This document shows positions 25,942-34,633 of a stretch of 64,000 bases of DNA, piece after piece. Numbering within the stretch: the stretch's first letter is position 1; the number at the start of each line of letters is the position of its first letter. The DNA comes from Chersky-840 sp963764205 (GTDB lineage Bacteria > Actinomycetota > Acidimicrobiia > Acidimicrobiales > UBA8190), in contig CAVXRN010000002.1 in assembly GCA_963764205.1 (NCBI GenBank), positions 868,001-932,000 on the forward strand, given 5' to 3'. Under the pieces are notes generated by a model. It made no database searches, was not told the origin of the DNA, and worked only from the letters and a program-made list of their open reading frames with translations. The position numbers and the translations under genes were made by a program.

Positions 25942-26733
25942 ATGGCCACCGCCGTGTTCTTCCACGCCCACCCCGACGACGAGGTGATCCAGACCGGAGG
26001 GACGATGGCCAAGATGGCCGCCGAGGGACATCGCGTCGTGCTCGTGACCGCCACACGCGGCGAATTGGGTGAAGTCCCCGACGGCCTGCTCGCACCGGGC
26101 GAGACGCTGACCGAGCGACGGGAGGTGGAGCTGGCCGCGGCGTGTGCCATCCTCGGGGTGGCGCGCCACGAGTACCTGGGCTACCGGGACTCGGGCATGG
26201 CGGGCGAAGCCACCAACGACGACCCCACCTGTTTCTGGCAAGCCGACGTGGACGAGGCGGCGACACGGCTCGCCGCGGTGCTCGACGACGAGCACGCGGA
26301 GGTGTTCGCCACCTACGACGAGAACGGCGGCTACGGCCATCCCGACCACATCCAGGTGCACCGCGTCGGGCTGCGCGCCGCGCAGCACGCCTCCACGGCG
26401 CGGGTGTTCATGGCCTCCATGAACCGTGACCACATCGTGGCGCTCGCGGCGCGCTCGGAGGAATTCGGCCTGGAGATGCCCGAGGAGCAGCGGGCCATGA
26501 TCAACACCCTCGGGGTCCCCGCCGATCGCATCACCACCGCGGTAGACGTGAGCGACTACCTCGACCCCAAGCGCCGGGCCATGCAGGCCCACGCCAGTCA
26601 GATCAGCGACGCGTCGTTCTTCCTCTCCATGCCCCCCGAGGGCTTCGCCGCGGTGTGGGGCACCGAGTGGTACATCCGCGTCGGCGCCGAGGGCGGCCCC
26701 GCCGTCGAGGACTCGCTGCTCGGCACCCCGTGA
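25942..26733 (+). CDS. PIG-L family zinc deacetylase (MshB/Mca-like)
   Basis: This 263-residue LmbE/PIG-L protein has zinc-binding HAHPDDEVIQTGG at its start and GHPDHIQVHRVG in the middle. It fits the MshB/Mca group, which deacetylates GlcNAc-inositol or hydrolyses mycothiol conjugates. Which activity applies cannot be decided. It overlaps by 4 nt (GTGA) with a DinB-fold gene, a fold also used by mycothiol-dependent enzymes, so a thiol-detoxification role is plausible. Confidence 0.85.
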   Translation: MATAVFFHAHPDDEVIQTGGTMAKMAAEGHRVVLVTATRGELGEVPDGLLAPGETLTERREVELAAACAILGVARHEYLGYRDSGMAGEATNDDPTCFWQADVDEAATRLAAVLDDEHAEVFATYDENGGYGHPDHIQVHRVGLRAAQHASTARVFMASMNRDHIVALAARSEEFGLEMPEEQRAMINTLGVPADRITTAVDVSDYLDPKRRAMQAHASQISDASFFLSMPPEGFAAVWGTEWYIRVGAEGGPAVEDSLLGTP

Positions 26734-27221
26734 CCGACGCCGGCGCGCAGGACCGCAACTCCCCCAAGCTCGCGTCGAGCGAGAAGGCGACCTACCTGGC
26801 GTTCCTCGGGTACCTGCGCGGGAGCGTCGACCGCAAGCTCCTCGACCTGTCCGAGGCCGATGCCCGCCGGGCCCTGGTCCCGTCGGGCACCACGATCCTC
26901 GGACTCGTGAAGCACCTGACCCTGGTCGAGGTGTATTGGGCCCAACGGCGTTTCGCCGGGGCCGAGACGACGCTGGTCGGCGACGGGTTCGAGCTCGACC
27001 CCCACGACACGGTGGAGTCGGTGCGCCGCCGCTACGCCGAGGCGGCAGTGCGGACCGACCAGATCGTGACGGCCTGCCCCGATCTCGAGCGACCCCTGGC
27101 CCGGGGGCGCCACGGCCTCACCCTGCGCTGGATGCTGGCCCACCTGCTCGAGGAGACGGCGCGCCACGCCGGGCACCTCGACATCCTGCGCGAGCTCGTG
27201 GACGGCCGGACCGGGCGCTGA
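26730..27221 (+). CDS. DinB/DUF664 family protein
   Basis: This 163-residue four-helix bundle has LVPSGTTILGLVKHLTLVEVYWAQRRF and LRWMLAHLLEETARHAGHLDILRELVDG. The three histidines (one in VKHL, two in the ARHAGHLD region) form the metal site of DinB-like proteins, some of which are mycothiol- or bacillithiol-dependent transferases. GTG 26730 overlaps the PIG-L stop, so translation is coupled. Confidence 0.85.
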   Translation: MTDAGAQDRNSPKLASSEKATYLAFLGYLRGSVDRKLLDLSEADARRALVPSGTTILGLVKHLTLVEVYWAQRRFAGAETTLVGDGFELDPHDTVESVRRRYAEAAVRTDQIVTACPDLERPLARGRHGLTLRWMLAHLLEETARHAGHLDILRELVDGRTGR

Positions 27222-27235
27222 TCGGAGCGAAGGGG

Positions 27236-28732
27236 TCAGCTCGCCGGCGCCGTGGCCAGTGTGGCGGAGAGGGTGAGCTTCTGCTGGCCCCGGTACAGCG
27301 TGAGGTGGACGGGCGTGCCCGACGACAGTGCCTGGACGTCGTTGGTGAGACCCTGCGCCGAGGTGACCGTCTTGCCGTTGAAGACGACGATGACGTCGCC
27401 GGTCCGGATGCCGGCGGTGTCGGCCGGTGATCCTGGGACGACCGACACCACCAACGCACCCGAGGCGGGCACGAGACCGTAGGCCTGCTGCTCCTGGGAG
27501 GTCTCGTCGGTGACCTCGACGCCGAGGTAGGTCTTGGACTGGCCCGCGGTCCCCCCGGCCCGCAACGTCGCCACCAACCCCTGGATGGTCGACGACGGGA
27601 TGGCGAAACCGATGTTCTGGGCCGGGGCGTTCCCACTGCTCGACGAGGCCACCGCCGTGTCCATCCCCACCACCTGCCCGGCCGAGTCGACCAGAGGGCC
27701 GCCCGAGTTGCCCGAGTTGATCGCGGCGTCGGTCTGGATCATGTTCTGCAAGGTCTCGCCCACGCCACCGGTCGCGTCGCCGGCCTGCACGGTGCGTCCC
27801 GTGGCCGAGACGATGCCCGACGTCACCGTGGGCGTGCCGGCCGAGAGGCCCAGCGCGTTGCCGATGGCGATGACCGCATCACCCACTTGGAGCTTGGTCG
27901 AGTCCCCGAAGGTCACGGCCTGGAGATCGGCCGGCGGCGTGTTGATCCTGAGCAGCGCCGCGTCACTCGAGGGGTCGGCCCCCACGAGCGTGGCGGGCAA
28001 GGCCGCGGTCTGTCCGTAGAGGGTCACCGTGATGGCGGTGGCGCCGGAGATGACGTGGTTGTTGGTGATCACCTCGCCCGTGTCTGAGATGATCATCCCC
28101 GTGCCCTGGTCCTCCGAGGGCTGGCCGAAGACGCTCCCCTGGCTCGAGCCCGGCCCCTTGGCGTCGATCGACACCACCTCGGGCAACACGCTCTTGACGA
28201 TGGTCGGGATCTGCGCGCCACCGGCCAGGGCCGGGCCCGGCGTCTCCTCCCCCACCCGCACGGGCGGGGCGGAGTCGGCGCTGGTGCCGGTCCCGATAGC
28301 TTCGGCGATCGCCGCACCCGCGGCACCGCCGACCAACGCCGCGACCACCGCCACGGCGATCCAACCCCGGGCACGACGGGGACCCGCTCCGGCAGCGGGC
28401 GCGGCGGGTTCGGCCGGCCCGGGCGCCACGGCTGCGGTGTAGGGAGGGCGGCCACCGGGCGGTGGCCAACCGGGCACGCGAGGAGGGTCGGCGGCTCGCC
28501 ACACCGGGACCGCCTCCGCCGGAGGAGCCACGAGCGGGCCCGCACCAGAGGGGGGAGGCGCCGGGGCGCCCGTCGCGGCGGGGCTGGAAGCTTCGCTCGG
28601 GCCGGCCGTGGGTTCGCCGTCACGGGGAGCGTCCGAGGCGTCGGAGCGTGGAGTCGTCGCTCCGAGCGCCGGTGGGGGTGCAGGCGTGGAGCCGGCGTCG
28701 TCGGCCGTGAGGCCCTGGTCCTTCTCGTCCAC
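27236..28732 (-). CDS. Membrane-anchored HtrA/DegP-like serine protease with PDZ domain
   Basis: This 498-residue protein has a long Pro/Ala-rich cytoplasmic N-terminus (residues 1 to about 120) and one membrane helix at about 123-145. A trypsin-like domain follows with His in ITNNHVISGA, Asp in DPSSDAALLRI and Ser in INSGNSGGPLVDS. The C-terminal PDZ domain includes GLVPASGALVVSVVPGSPADTAGIRTGD. It is an envelope quality-control protease. GTG 28732 is preceded by CAGGAG. The divergent neighbour is a repeat protein. Confidence 0.92.
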   Translation of the reverse strand: MDEKDQGLTADDAGSTPAPPPALGATTPRSDASDAPRDGEPTAGPSEASSPAATGAPAPPPSGAGPLVAPPAEAVPVWRAADPPRVPGWPPPGGRPPYTAAVAPGPAEPAAPAAGAGPRRARGWIAVAVVAALVGGAAGAAIAEAIGTGTSADSAPPVRVGEETPGPALAGGAQIPTIVKSVLPEVVSIDAKGPGSSQGSVFGQPSEDQGTGMIISDTGEVITNNHVISGATAITVTLYGQTAALPATLVGADPSSDAALLRINTPPADLQAVTFGDSTKLQVGDAVIAIGNALGLSAGTPTVTSGIVSATGRTVQAGDATGGVGETLQNMIQTDAAINSGNSGGPLVDSAGQVVGMDTAVASSSSGNAPAQNIGFAIPSSTIQGLVATLRAGGTAGQSKTYLGVEVTDETSQEQQAYGLVPASGALVVSVVPGSPADTAGIRTGDVIVVFNGKTVTSAQGLTNDVQALSSGTPVHLTLYRGQQKLTLSATLATAPAS

Positions 28733-28915
28733 CGCTCGTACTCCTGTCCCATCGGAAGAACACGACCCACGGGTGATCCCGACGCCTGTCAGATTACGGA
28801 ACGCCCATGGCCCCGGGGCACGTTTCGCCCGTATTCTCAGAACCTCCACAGAAACGCAACGCGACGGCACGAGGGTGGGATCACCGACGTGTTCTCGTCG
28901 AGGCGGCGCCGACGG

Positions 28916-28921
28916 TAGCGT
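28916..28921 (+). promoter_or_regulatory. -10 box TAGCGT
   Basis: TAGCGT lies 11 nt before ATG 28933 and helped choose that start. Confidence 0.4.
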
Positions 28922-28932
28922 GGGCGGACCCG

Positions 28933-30318
28933 ATGACGCGACGAATCGATATCGAGCTGACGAGCAGCCGCGACGACGGCACCTGGACGTGGCGCGCCCC
29001 CGGTGCTCGCCAGCCGCGCGGCTCGGTCGAGGCCACGCTCCTGCCCGATGGTGTGAAGGTCGGCGACGTCCTGCGCGCCGACGCCGAATTCGACCTCGAC
29101 GGGATCGTCGTGACGTCGGTGCTCGCTCCCAAAGGCGACGTCCGGGTGGAGAAGGTGGCCCGGATCGAGATCATCGGGTCGGGTCGTGACAGCGCCCCGG
29201 GCGGCGTGTCGGTCGTCTTGGCACCCGGTGGGCGTCGTCGTGACGAGGACGGCCGGGGCGACCGGCCCCGGCGCGACAGCCCGGGACGGGGGTCCCCCGC
29301 ACGACGTAACGGCGCGCCGGGCGCGTCCCGAGGCGACGAGCGCGGCGCACCGCGCGGCGCCCGACCGGCAACCGCCGGTCGACCCACACGAGACGGTCGA
29401 CCCACACGAGACGGTCGACCCACGCGAGACGGTCGACCCACGCGCGACGGACACCCCGAACGCACCACACCCGGAGATCGACCCGATCGCGGCGGACGGG
29501 AGCCGTCGGGAACGCGCGCTGCTCGACCCGAGCGATCCGATCGACCTCGCCGGCTCCAGACCGTGTCCACGTACCGCAACGCCGCACTGGCCGAGTTGCG
29601 CCCCGAGCAGCTCCCGGTGGCCGAGCAGCTGTTGCGCGGTGGCATCCCCGCCGTACGCAGCGCCATCGAGGAGCAGAACGCGCGGGCCCGGGCCGAAGGA
29701 CGCGCCGAGGTCTCTCCCGACGCGCTGCTGGCCATGGCCGAGGAGCTCCTGCCCCGCATGACCCTGGCGGGGTGGAAGGACCGCGCCGTGGCGGCGCGCA
29801 ACGCCGGGAAGGACGCCCCGTTGCGAGAGGTCCGTTCGGTGGTGGCGTCGGCCTCGACCGTGAACCTCGACGACGAGGGCCGCGAGATGATGACCACGCT
29901 GCGGGACTCGCTCCAGACCCGCGTGACAGCGCTGCGCGACGGATGGTTGGCCCGCATCGCCGCCGCGCTCGACGCCGGCCGGGTGGCCGACGCCCTGCGG
30001 GTCTCGGCCCGACCGCCCGAGCCCGCGGCGCGTGTTCCCGCCGACGTGGCGGTCCGCCTGGCCGAGGCCGCGGGCACCGCCATGTCCTCGGAGGTGGACG
30101 AGACCGAGTGGAAAGCGCTCCTCGACGCGGTGGTCGACTCCCCCGTGCGTCGGACCGTCAAGCCGACAGGTCTCCCCCGCGACGCCAGTGACGAGCTGCG
30201 AGCGTCGGCTCGTCGGGCGGCGGGACAGGTCCCCGAGCTGGCCCGGCTCCTCGGACTGCCCATCCCCCCACCACCGGGACCACGCCGACCGACCGCCAGT
30301 GGGGCCCGGGGGGCCTGA
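28933..30318 (+). CDS. Hypothetical repeat-bearing nucleic-acid-binding-like protein
   Basis: This 461-residue protein of unknown family begins with a small beta-rich domain (residues 1 to about 85; DGTWTWRAPGARQPRGSVEATLLPDGVKVGDVLRAD) resembling an OB or cold-shock fold. A very basic, Gly/Arg/Pro-rich linker (about 90-210) contains four GRPTRD repeats. The helical C-terminal region (about 210-450) begins STYRNAALAELRPEQLPVAEQLLRGG. The basic linker suggests RNA or DNA binding. In-frame sequence extends to 28807 but lacks a better start. Confidence 0.65.
   Translation: MTRRIDIELTSSRDDGTWTWRAPGARQPRGSVEATLLPDGVKVGDVLRADAEFDLDGIVVTSVLAPKGDVRVEKVARIEIIGSGRDSAPGGVSVVLAPGGRRRDEDGRGDRPRRDSPGRGSPARRNGAPGASRGDERGAPRGARPATAGRPTRDGRPTRDGRPTRDGRPTRDGHPERTTPGDRPDRGGREPSGTRAARPERSDRPRRLQTVSTYRNAALAELRPEQLPVAEQLLRGGIPAVRSAIEEQNARARAEGRAEVSPDALLAMAEELLPRMTLAGWKDRAVAARNAGKDAPLREVRSVVASASTVNLDDEGREMMTTLRDSLQTRVTALRDGWLARIAAALDAGRVADALRVSARPPEPAARVPADVAVRLAEAAGTAMSSEVDETEWKALLDAVVDSPVRRTVKPTGLPRDASDELRASARRAAGQVPELARLLGLPIPPPPGPRRPTASGARGA
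29377..29448. repeat. Four 18-bp tandem repeats encoding GRPTRD
   Basis: The unit ggtcgacccacacgagac occurs four times with third-position changes in later copies (acacgagac to acgcgagac to acgcgcgac). The repeat is in frame and codes for GRPTRD hexapeptides. Confidence 0.95.
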
Positions 30319-30324
30319 CCCGGG

Positions 30325-30750
30325 TCAGTCGATCACGTCGTGGGAGCGGAGGAACACTTCGACCCCCTCGACCAGCGGGAGGCCCGAGACCGCCTCCAGC
30401 GGCACCCATGCCACCGCCGCGGCATCACTGCCCGCCGTCGGATCAGGACTGTCGTCGGCGACCGCCGCGGTGAAGTCGAGGATGACGAAGTGATAGCCCG
30501 GTCCCATGCGCTCCGCGTACCCGAGCAGACCTTCGCATCGCACGGCTAACCCCGTCTCTTCGCGCAGCTCTCGCTCGACGGCGTCGGCCAATGTCTCGCC
30601 CGGCTCGACGTGCCCTCCGGGGATCGACCACCTCCCGGCGTGGGGCTCCGTGCCACGCTGCACCAGCAGGAGGGCGCCGTCACGCACGACGACGCCACCC
30701 ACCGCCACCACGGGCGCGGCGGCGCGTCCCGCTACGTGGGTGTCGGTCAC
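30325..30750 (-). CDS. Nudix hydrolase
   Basis: This 141-residue protein has the Nudix box GGHVEPGETLADAVERELREETGL (read as GX5EX7REUXEEXGU), preceded by LLLVQRGTEPHAGRWSIPGG. It hydrolyses a nucleoside diphosphate linked to another group; the ADP-ribose or NTP class cannot be told. GTG 30750 overlaps the stop of the GNAT gene by 4 nt, so the two are coupled. Confidence 0.9.
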   Translation of the reverse strand: MTDTHVAGRAAAPVVAVGGVVVRDGALLLVQRGTEPHAGRWSIPGGHVEPGETLADAVERELREETGLAVRCEGLLGYAERMGPGYHFVILDFTAAVADDSPDPTAGSDAAAVAWVPLEAVSGLPLVEGVEVFLRSHDVID

Positions 30751-31224
30751 GGGAGGGTGCGGTGCATGGTGATGAGCCGGGCCTTGAACCCCGACGCCTC
30801 GAGGAGGTTCTTGGTGGCCCGGTCACCGGGCAGCGCGTTGATGTCGACCCCGCGACACCCCGCCGCCTCGAACCACGTCACGAGTCCCTGGAGCAGTCCC
30901 CCACCCACCCCCACCCCGCGGGCGCGGCTCTCCACGTAGCAGGCGTCGATGATCCCGAGGCGAGTCTCCCCCACCTCGTCGATCCGCCCCAACGCCAGGC
31001 CCACCACCACACCGTCGACGGTGCCGAGGAGCGTGGTCCGACGCGGGTCGGCCAAGAGCCGGTCGAGTCCGCCCGGTCGCATGAGGGCCTTGGCGATCAA
31101 CCCCGTCTCGCGGCGGACGAAGAGCAGCCCACCGCCGCGCGTGCTGCAGCTCCTCGAGCGCCTCACGGCACAACTCGCCACACCGATCGGCGTCCTCCCG
31201 GGTGGCCGGCCGCGTGTCCTCCAC
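30747..31224 (-). CDS. GNAT-family acetyltransferase (one frameshift)
   Basis: The N-terminal frame from GTG 31224 (MEDTRPATREDADRCGELCREALEELQHAR) joins to the body frame at about 31131-31142 if one base is added in the gcgcggcgg stretch. The body shows VDGVVVGLALGRIDE, IDACYVESRARGVGVGGGLLQGLVTWFEAAGCRGVDINALPG and KNLLEASGFKARL, the acetyl-CoA binding and C-terminal strands of GNAT enzymes. Substrate unknown. It is coupled to the Nudix gene downstream. Confidence 0.75.
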
Positions 31225-31253
31225 CGCCCGCCTCGATCCTGTGTCGTACCCGG

Positions 31254-31924
31254 TCAGAACGCCGGGCCGGCGTCACCGGCGAGCAGCTGCTCGACGCGGT
31301 GCAAGATGGTGCGCCGCTGCCGGTGAGCCGCCTCGTGGGCGCGGACCTCCTCGAGCTCCGACGACGACAACCCCTCGAGCCGTTGGACCACCTGGGATGC
31401 CGACAGACTGTCGTAGCCGGGGATGGCGAGCGATGAGGCGGACGAGCTCCCGTTGGGTCCACCGCCGCTCAGCCACACCGACGGCGCGGTGGGCATCGAC
31501 GGGGATGCGGCGCCCCCGCTGTCGCCGGCGCGCCGGCTCGGGAACACACCGCCAGGGGCGACGTCGGGCCCCCGGTCCGCGACATCGTGGTGCTCGGTGT
31601 CGTGGTGCGCAGTGTCGTGGTGCTCGGGGTCGTGGTGCGCGACATCGTCGGGGTACTCGGTAGTCGGGCGTACTCGGTGTCGTGGCGCGGTACTCCCACG
31701 TCGGGTGCACCGCCGAAATGGGCGAGCGACTGCTCGAGCTGGCGACGGCCCATCTGGACGGCGAACTGGCCCAGGAGCCGCGCCGTGTGGACCTGACCCT
31801 CGACGCGGTGACGACCCTTCTCGACGAACTTGGGGAACTCCTCGACGAGTGTGACCGCCAGTCCGGTCGGCCCGAACACCATCAGCTCGAGCAACCGGTC
31901 CCCGGGAGACTTGTTGTCGGTCAC
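31254..31924 (-). CDS. Lipid-droplet-associated-like protein, split by a frameshift
   Basis: GTG 31924 follows AGAGGAGG. The N-terminal part (SPGDRLLELMVFGPTGLAVTLVEEFPKFVEKGRHRVEGQ, then LLGQFAVQMGRRQLE) resembles actinobacterial membrane- or lipid-droplet-associated proteins. A Thr/Ser/Pro repeat region follows. The conserved C-terminus (LAIPGYDSLSASQVVQRLEGLSSSELEEVRAHEAAHRQRRTILHRVEQLL) is in another frame, entering near 31545. I read one protein of about 222 residues with an indel; a separate short gene from GTG 31547 is less likely. Confidence 0.6.
31581..31680. repeat. 30-bp degenerate tandem repeats within the split gene
   Basis: Units near gacatcgtggtgctcggtgt (30 bp total) occupy 31581-31610 and 31611-31640, with a third, more diverged copy after. 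They code for a Thr/Ser/Pro-rich linker on the minus strand. The frame change of the host gene lies about 35-50 bp from this repeat. Confidence 0.75.
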
Positions 31925-31961
31925 GCGCCCTCCTCTGGGTGATGTCCCTCGACGGCGACGC

Positions 31962-32441
31962 TCACACGCAGTCCCGGCACAGCCCCTTTTCGGGATCGGC
32001 GAGCTGACTGGAATGCTTGACCAAGAAGCACGAGCTGCAGACGAATTCGTCGGGCTGTTTGGGAAGGACCCGCTCCGACCCCTCCGAGCGGTCGTCGGGC
32101 TCGACGACCTCTTCGTCCTCGGTCTCTTCCTCCTCGACGACGAGCCGTTCTTTCAGGATCTCGTCCAGGCTGGCCTCGACGTCCTCGTCGTCGACCTCTT
32201 CCTCCTCCTCGTCGCCCTCTTCCGCGGTCGTGACCGCGGCCACCGGGACGACGACCACGTCGGCCTCGTCCTCGTCGGCGGTGTCGATGTCGGCGACGAC
32301 GTCATCGTCATCGCCATCGACCAGGGCGACGTCGAGGTCCTCCTCGTCGAGGACCTCTTCGAGCATTTCCTCGTCCGCGAGGTCCTCGAGCTCGGTGTCG
32401 AGCTCCTCGGGTTCTGCCACATCATCCAGGTCGTCGGCCAC
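31962..32441 (-). CDS. DUF4193 acidic zinc-ribbon protein
   Basis: This 159-residue, extremely acidic protein (long Asp/Glu runs) ends in a zinc ribbon: EFVCSSCFLVKHSSQLADPEKGLCRDCV (two CxxC pairs). That combination marks the actinobacterial DUF4193 family, of unknown function and possibly a transcription-associated factor. Start GTG 32441 has aaaggg upstream. It is followed by the lipid-droplet-like gene, 37 bp on. Confidence 0.88.
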   Translation of the reverse strand: MADDLDDVAEPEELDTELEDLADEEMLEEVLDEEDLDVALVDGDDDDVVADIDTADEDEADVVVVPVAAVTTAEEGDEEEEEVDDEDVEASLDEILKERLVVEEEETEDEEVVEPDDRSEGSERVLPKQPDEFVCSSCFLVKHSSQLADPEKGLCRDCV

Positions 32442-32897
32442 TTCTGCCCTTTAGGTCGTCGGACGCCGCGGGAGCATATCGGCTCCGATCCGCCAGGCAG
32501 ATCACCCGCGACGGGGTTGCGAGCAGATCTCGGTGTCACACGTGCGTCGGGGGCGGCTGGGCCCGGGGACCTTTGGTGCCATCTCCACCAGACCGGCGAC
32601 ACCCGCCGGGGTCATGGTGGGGACGTTCTCTACTCGGTCCCCCGGGCCACCCTCCGCCTCTCACAGTAATCCCCCCCTCGCCACCCGCTCAGCCGGAAGG
32701 ACCGGAGGAGCAGCTGTAGGGGCGTCTGGGACTGCGGCGCACAATAGGCTCGTCCGTGACGCCGACTCAAGCGACTCTTGTGCGAGCCGACCAGGAACTT
32801 CGCGCATCACCCCTGGTCAAGACGACGGGGTCTTTTTCTCCGCCGCGCGCTTATCCACACATCGGAAAGCCTTATCCACAAACGCCGTCTGCAACTG
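32442..32897. promoter_or_regulatory. 456-bp intergenic region with two DnaA boxes
   Basis: No convincing gene. It lies downstream of the thyX-like gene and upstream of the DUF4193 gene, both on the minus strand, so it holds the DUF4193 promoter. Its notable content is a pair of perfect DnaA boxes (32851-32880). An open frame starting at GTG 32757 after TAGGCT has no recognisable product and I did not call it. Confidence 0.6.
32851..32880 (+). promoter_or_regulatory. Two perfect DnaA boxes, direct repeat
   Basis: TTATCCACA occurs at 32851-32859 and again at 32872-32880, same orientation, 21 bp apart (two helical turns). Both match the canonical DnaA box without mismatch. No other copy was seen in the window. 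The site is not next to dnaA or dnaN here. Confidence 0.7.
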
Positions 32898-34518
32898 TCA
32901 GGTCGGGACCGCGGCCGAACGACGCGCCTCGGCGCGTTTTTCGGAATCCAGGCGCTCGAGGTCGTACGATTCATGGTCCACAAATTGCATGGCCTCGGCG
33001 ATGAGGCGGTGCCCGGCGTGCTCAGCGATGAGTCGGTGCATGTCCTGCGCGACGACACGGTAGGCCGGGTGGCCCTGTTCGCCCGAGCGCAACTCCAACA
33101 CGTGCATGGCCTCGCGGGCGTTCATCTGCATGGCGTAACGAACGCGGAAGGCGAGCGCCACCGCGTAGGGCGCCTGTGCCGGGCACACGCGGGTCATCAC
33201 CTCGTACAGATCGGCCGATCGGGCCATCGACCGCACGTAGCGATCGGCGAGGCCCGCCTCGGCGACGGTGTCGGGCATCTCGTAGCCGAGCTCGGGGCCC
33301 AGGTCCTGCCATTCGATCGTAAGCATGCGGTGCCGTTGCAGGTCACGAAACGCCCCGTAGTCCGAGACGACGTCGAACCGGTAGCCGGTGCGCTCGAAGG
33401 CCCGACCGGGCCGGTGCCGGCGGTTGGAGCGGTCCCCGACGTAGGCCCGCATGATCGAGCGCCGGTCCTCGGGCCCGAGCGCCCGGACCCGGCGGAGGAC
33501 TTCCTGGTCGGAAAGGGTCGTGCGGGGGTAGCACATGGCCGCGATGACCTTGTCCTCGCCTTCGGGGTCCCAGTCGACGAGCACGACCGAAGACTGCTCG
33601 GGCGCAGGGCCCGGGGCGTCGGGCCACAAGCGGGCGACGACTTCCTCGGTTCGAGCCGCCGTGTCGGCCAGGTACTCGGTCCACACGCCGCCGCGCTCGG
33701 GGATGTCGACGCGCTGCAAGAACGACGGGATCACCTTGCGCAGCTCCTCGAGCATGAGCTCGCGCGTAGCGCCGCGCCTCGGGAAGCGGGTGGGCGCGCA
33801 TGCGCAAGAGGAGCATCTCGTAGGACTGGCCCGTGCCGTACACGCCGACGTTGGACAACGAGGCGGCCGGGAGCAGACCGCGCAGCGCGTCGAGGGCCTT
33901 GGCCCGGATCGATTGCCGGTACACGAAGTCCGAGTCACCGGCGCGCTGGGGGAAGCGCTTGGTGAGCCACGCCTGGAGCTCGGGGAGCGACGAGCCGTAG
34001 GCGTCGAACATGCGGTCCATGTCGCCGACATACCGAGCCCCCACCGACGACTCGAGCACCTCGGGGTCGCGGTGGTAGCGGTAGTGGCCGGTGCTGAGTC
34101 GACTGTCGTAGGGCACATAGCGCGTGGACTGCTCCAGGTACGCCATGAGCCGGCCCCACTCGAGCACCTTGGTGAGCATGTTCGACGCCTGTTCACACGC
34201 CAGGTGCACGCCGCCGAGCTGCGCCACCGAGTCGTCGCCGTACTCGAGGAAGACACGGTCGTAGAGCTCTTCGGCGCGCCGCAGCCCCATGGTGGCGTCG
34301 ACGCCGGCGTCCCCGCTCACGTCGAGCTCGCCCACGAACTCGTCGAGAAACAGCCGGCGCAGGCTCTTGGCCGAGCGTGAGTACCGGGCGAACAGCGCCC
34401 CTTTCACCACTTCGGGCAGGTTCACCAGGGCGAACACCGGCCCTTCGACGTTGGTCACGTACCGGCGCAGCACTTCGACCTCGTCGGCGGTGAACGTCTC
34501 CTCGGCGTAGGGGAACAT
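32898..34518 (-). CDS. ThyX-like FAD-dependent thymidylate synthase, long two-part form (one frameshift)
   Basis: About 540 residues once a one-base shift at about 33776-33783 is repaired. The N-terminal half has FALVNLPEVVKGALFARYSRS, YGDDSVAQLGGVHLACEQASNML and LEWGRLMAYLEQSTRYVPYD. The C-terminal half has FRDLQRHRMLTIEWQDLG and the ThyX-like LELRSGEQGHPAYRVVAQDMHRLI. Standard ThyX (about 220-250 residues) has RHRx7S; here RHR is followed by MLTIEWQ without Ser, while QSTRY sits in the other half. It may be a duplicated or divergent ThyX. ATG 34518 is likely leaderless. Confidence 0.75.
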
Positions 34519-34528
34519 GGCCCGAGCA

Positions 34529-34534
34529 ACACTA
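34529..34534 (-). promoter_or_regulatory. -10 box TAGTGT (minus)
   Basis: TAGTGT on the minus strand lies 10 nt before ATG 34518 of the ThyX-like gene. Confidence 0.45.
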
Positions 34535-34633
34535 CGACCGGCCCGGCGCCGGGGTGGCGGACCCCCGGTTACCTGCCCCGAGACCCTCGTCGTCCACCGT
34601 CCGACGCGCCCGGGAGCCCCCGGACCAGGCCCG

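Noticed and set aside
29377..29448. CRISPR-like array
   Set aside because: The 18-bp units are directly adjacent with no spacers and are in frame within a coding region.
32851..32880. Chromosomal replication origin
   Set aside because: Only two DnaA boxes and no dnaA, dnaN or AT-rich unwinding region nearby; I report it as a DnaA-binding site only.
32757..33004. Leaderless gene starting at GTG 32757 after TAGGCT
   Set aside because: Product is unlike any known protein, overlaps the thyX-like gene end by more than 100 nt and contains the DnaA boxes.
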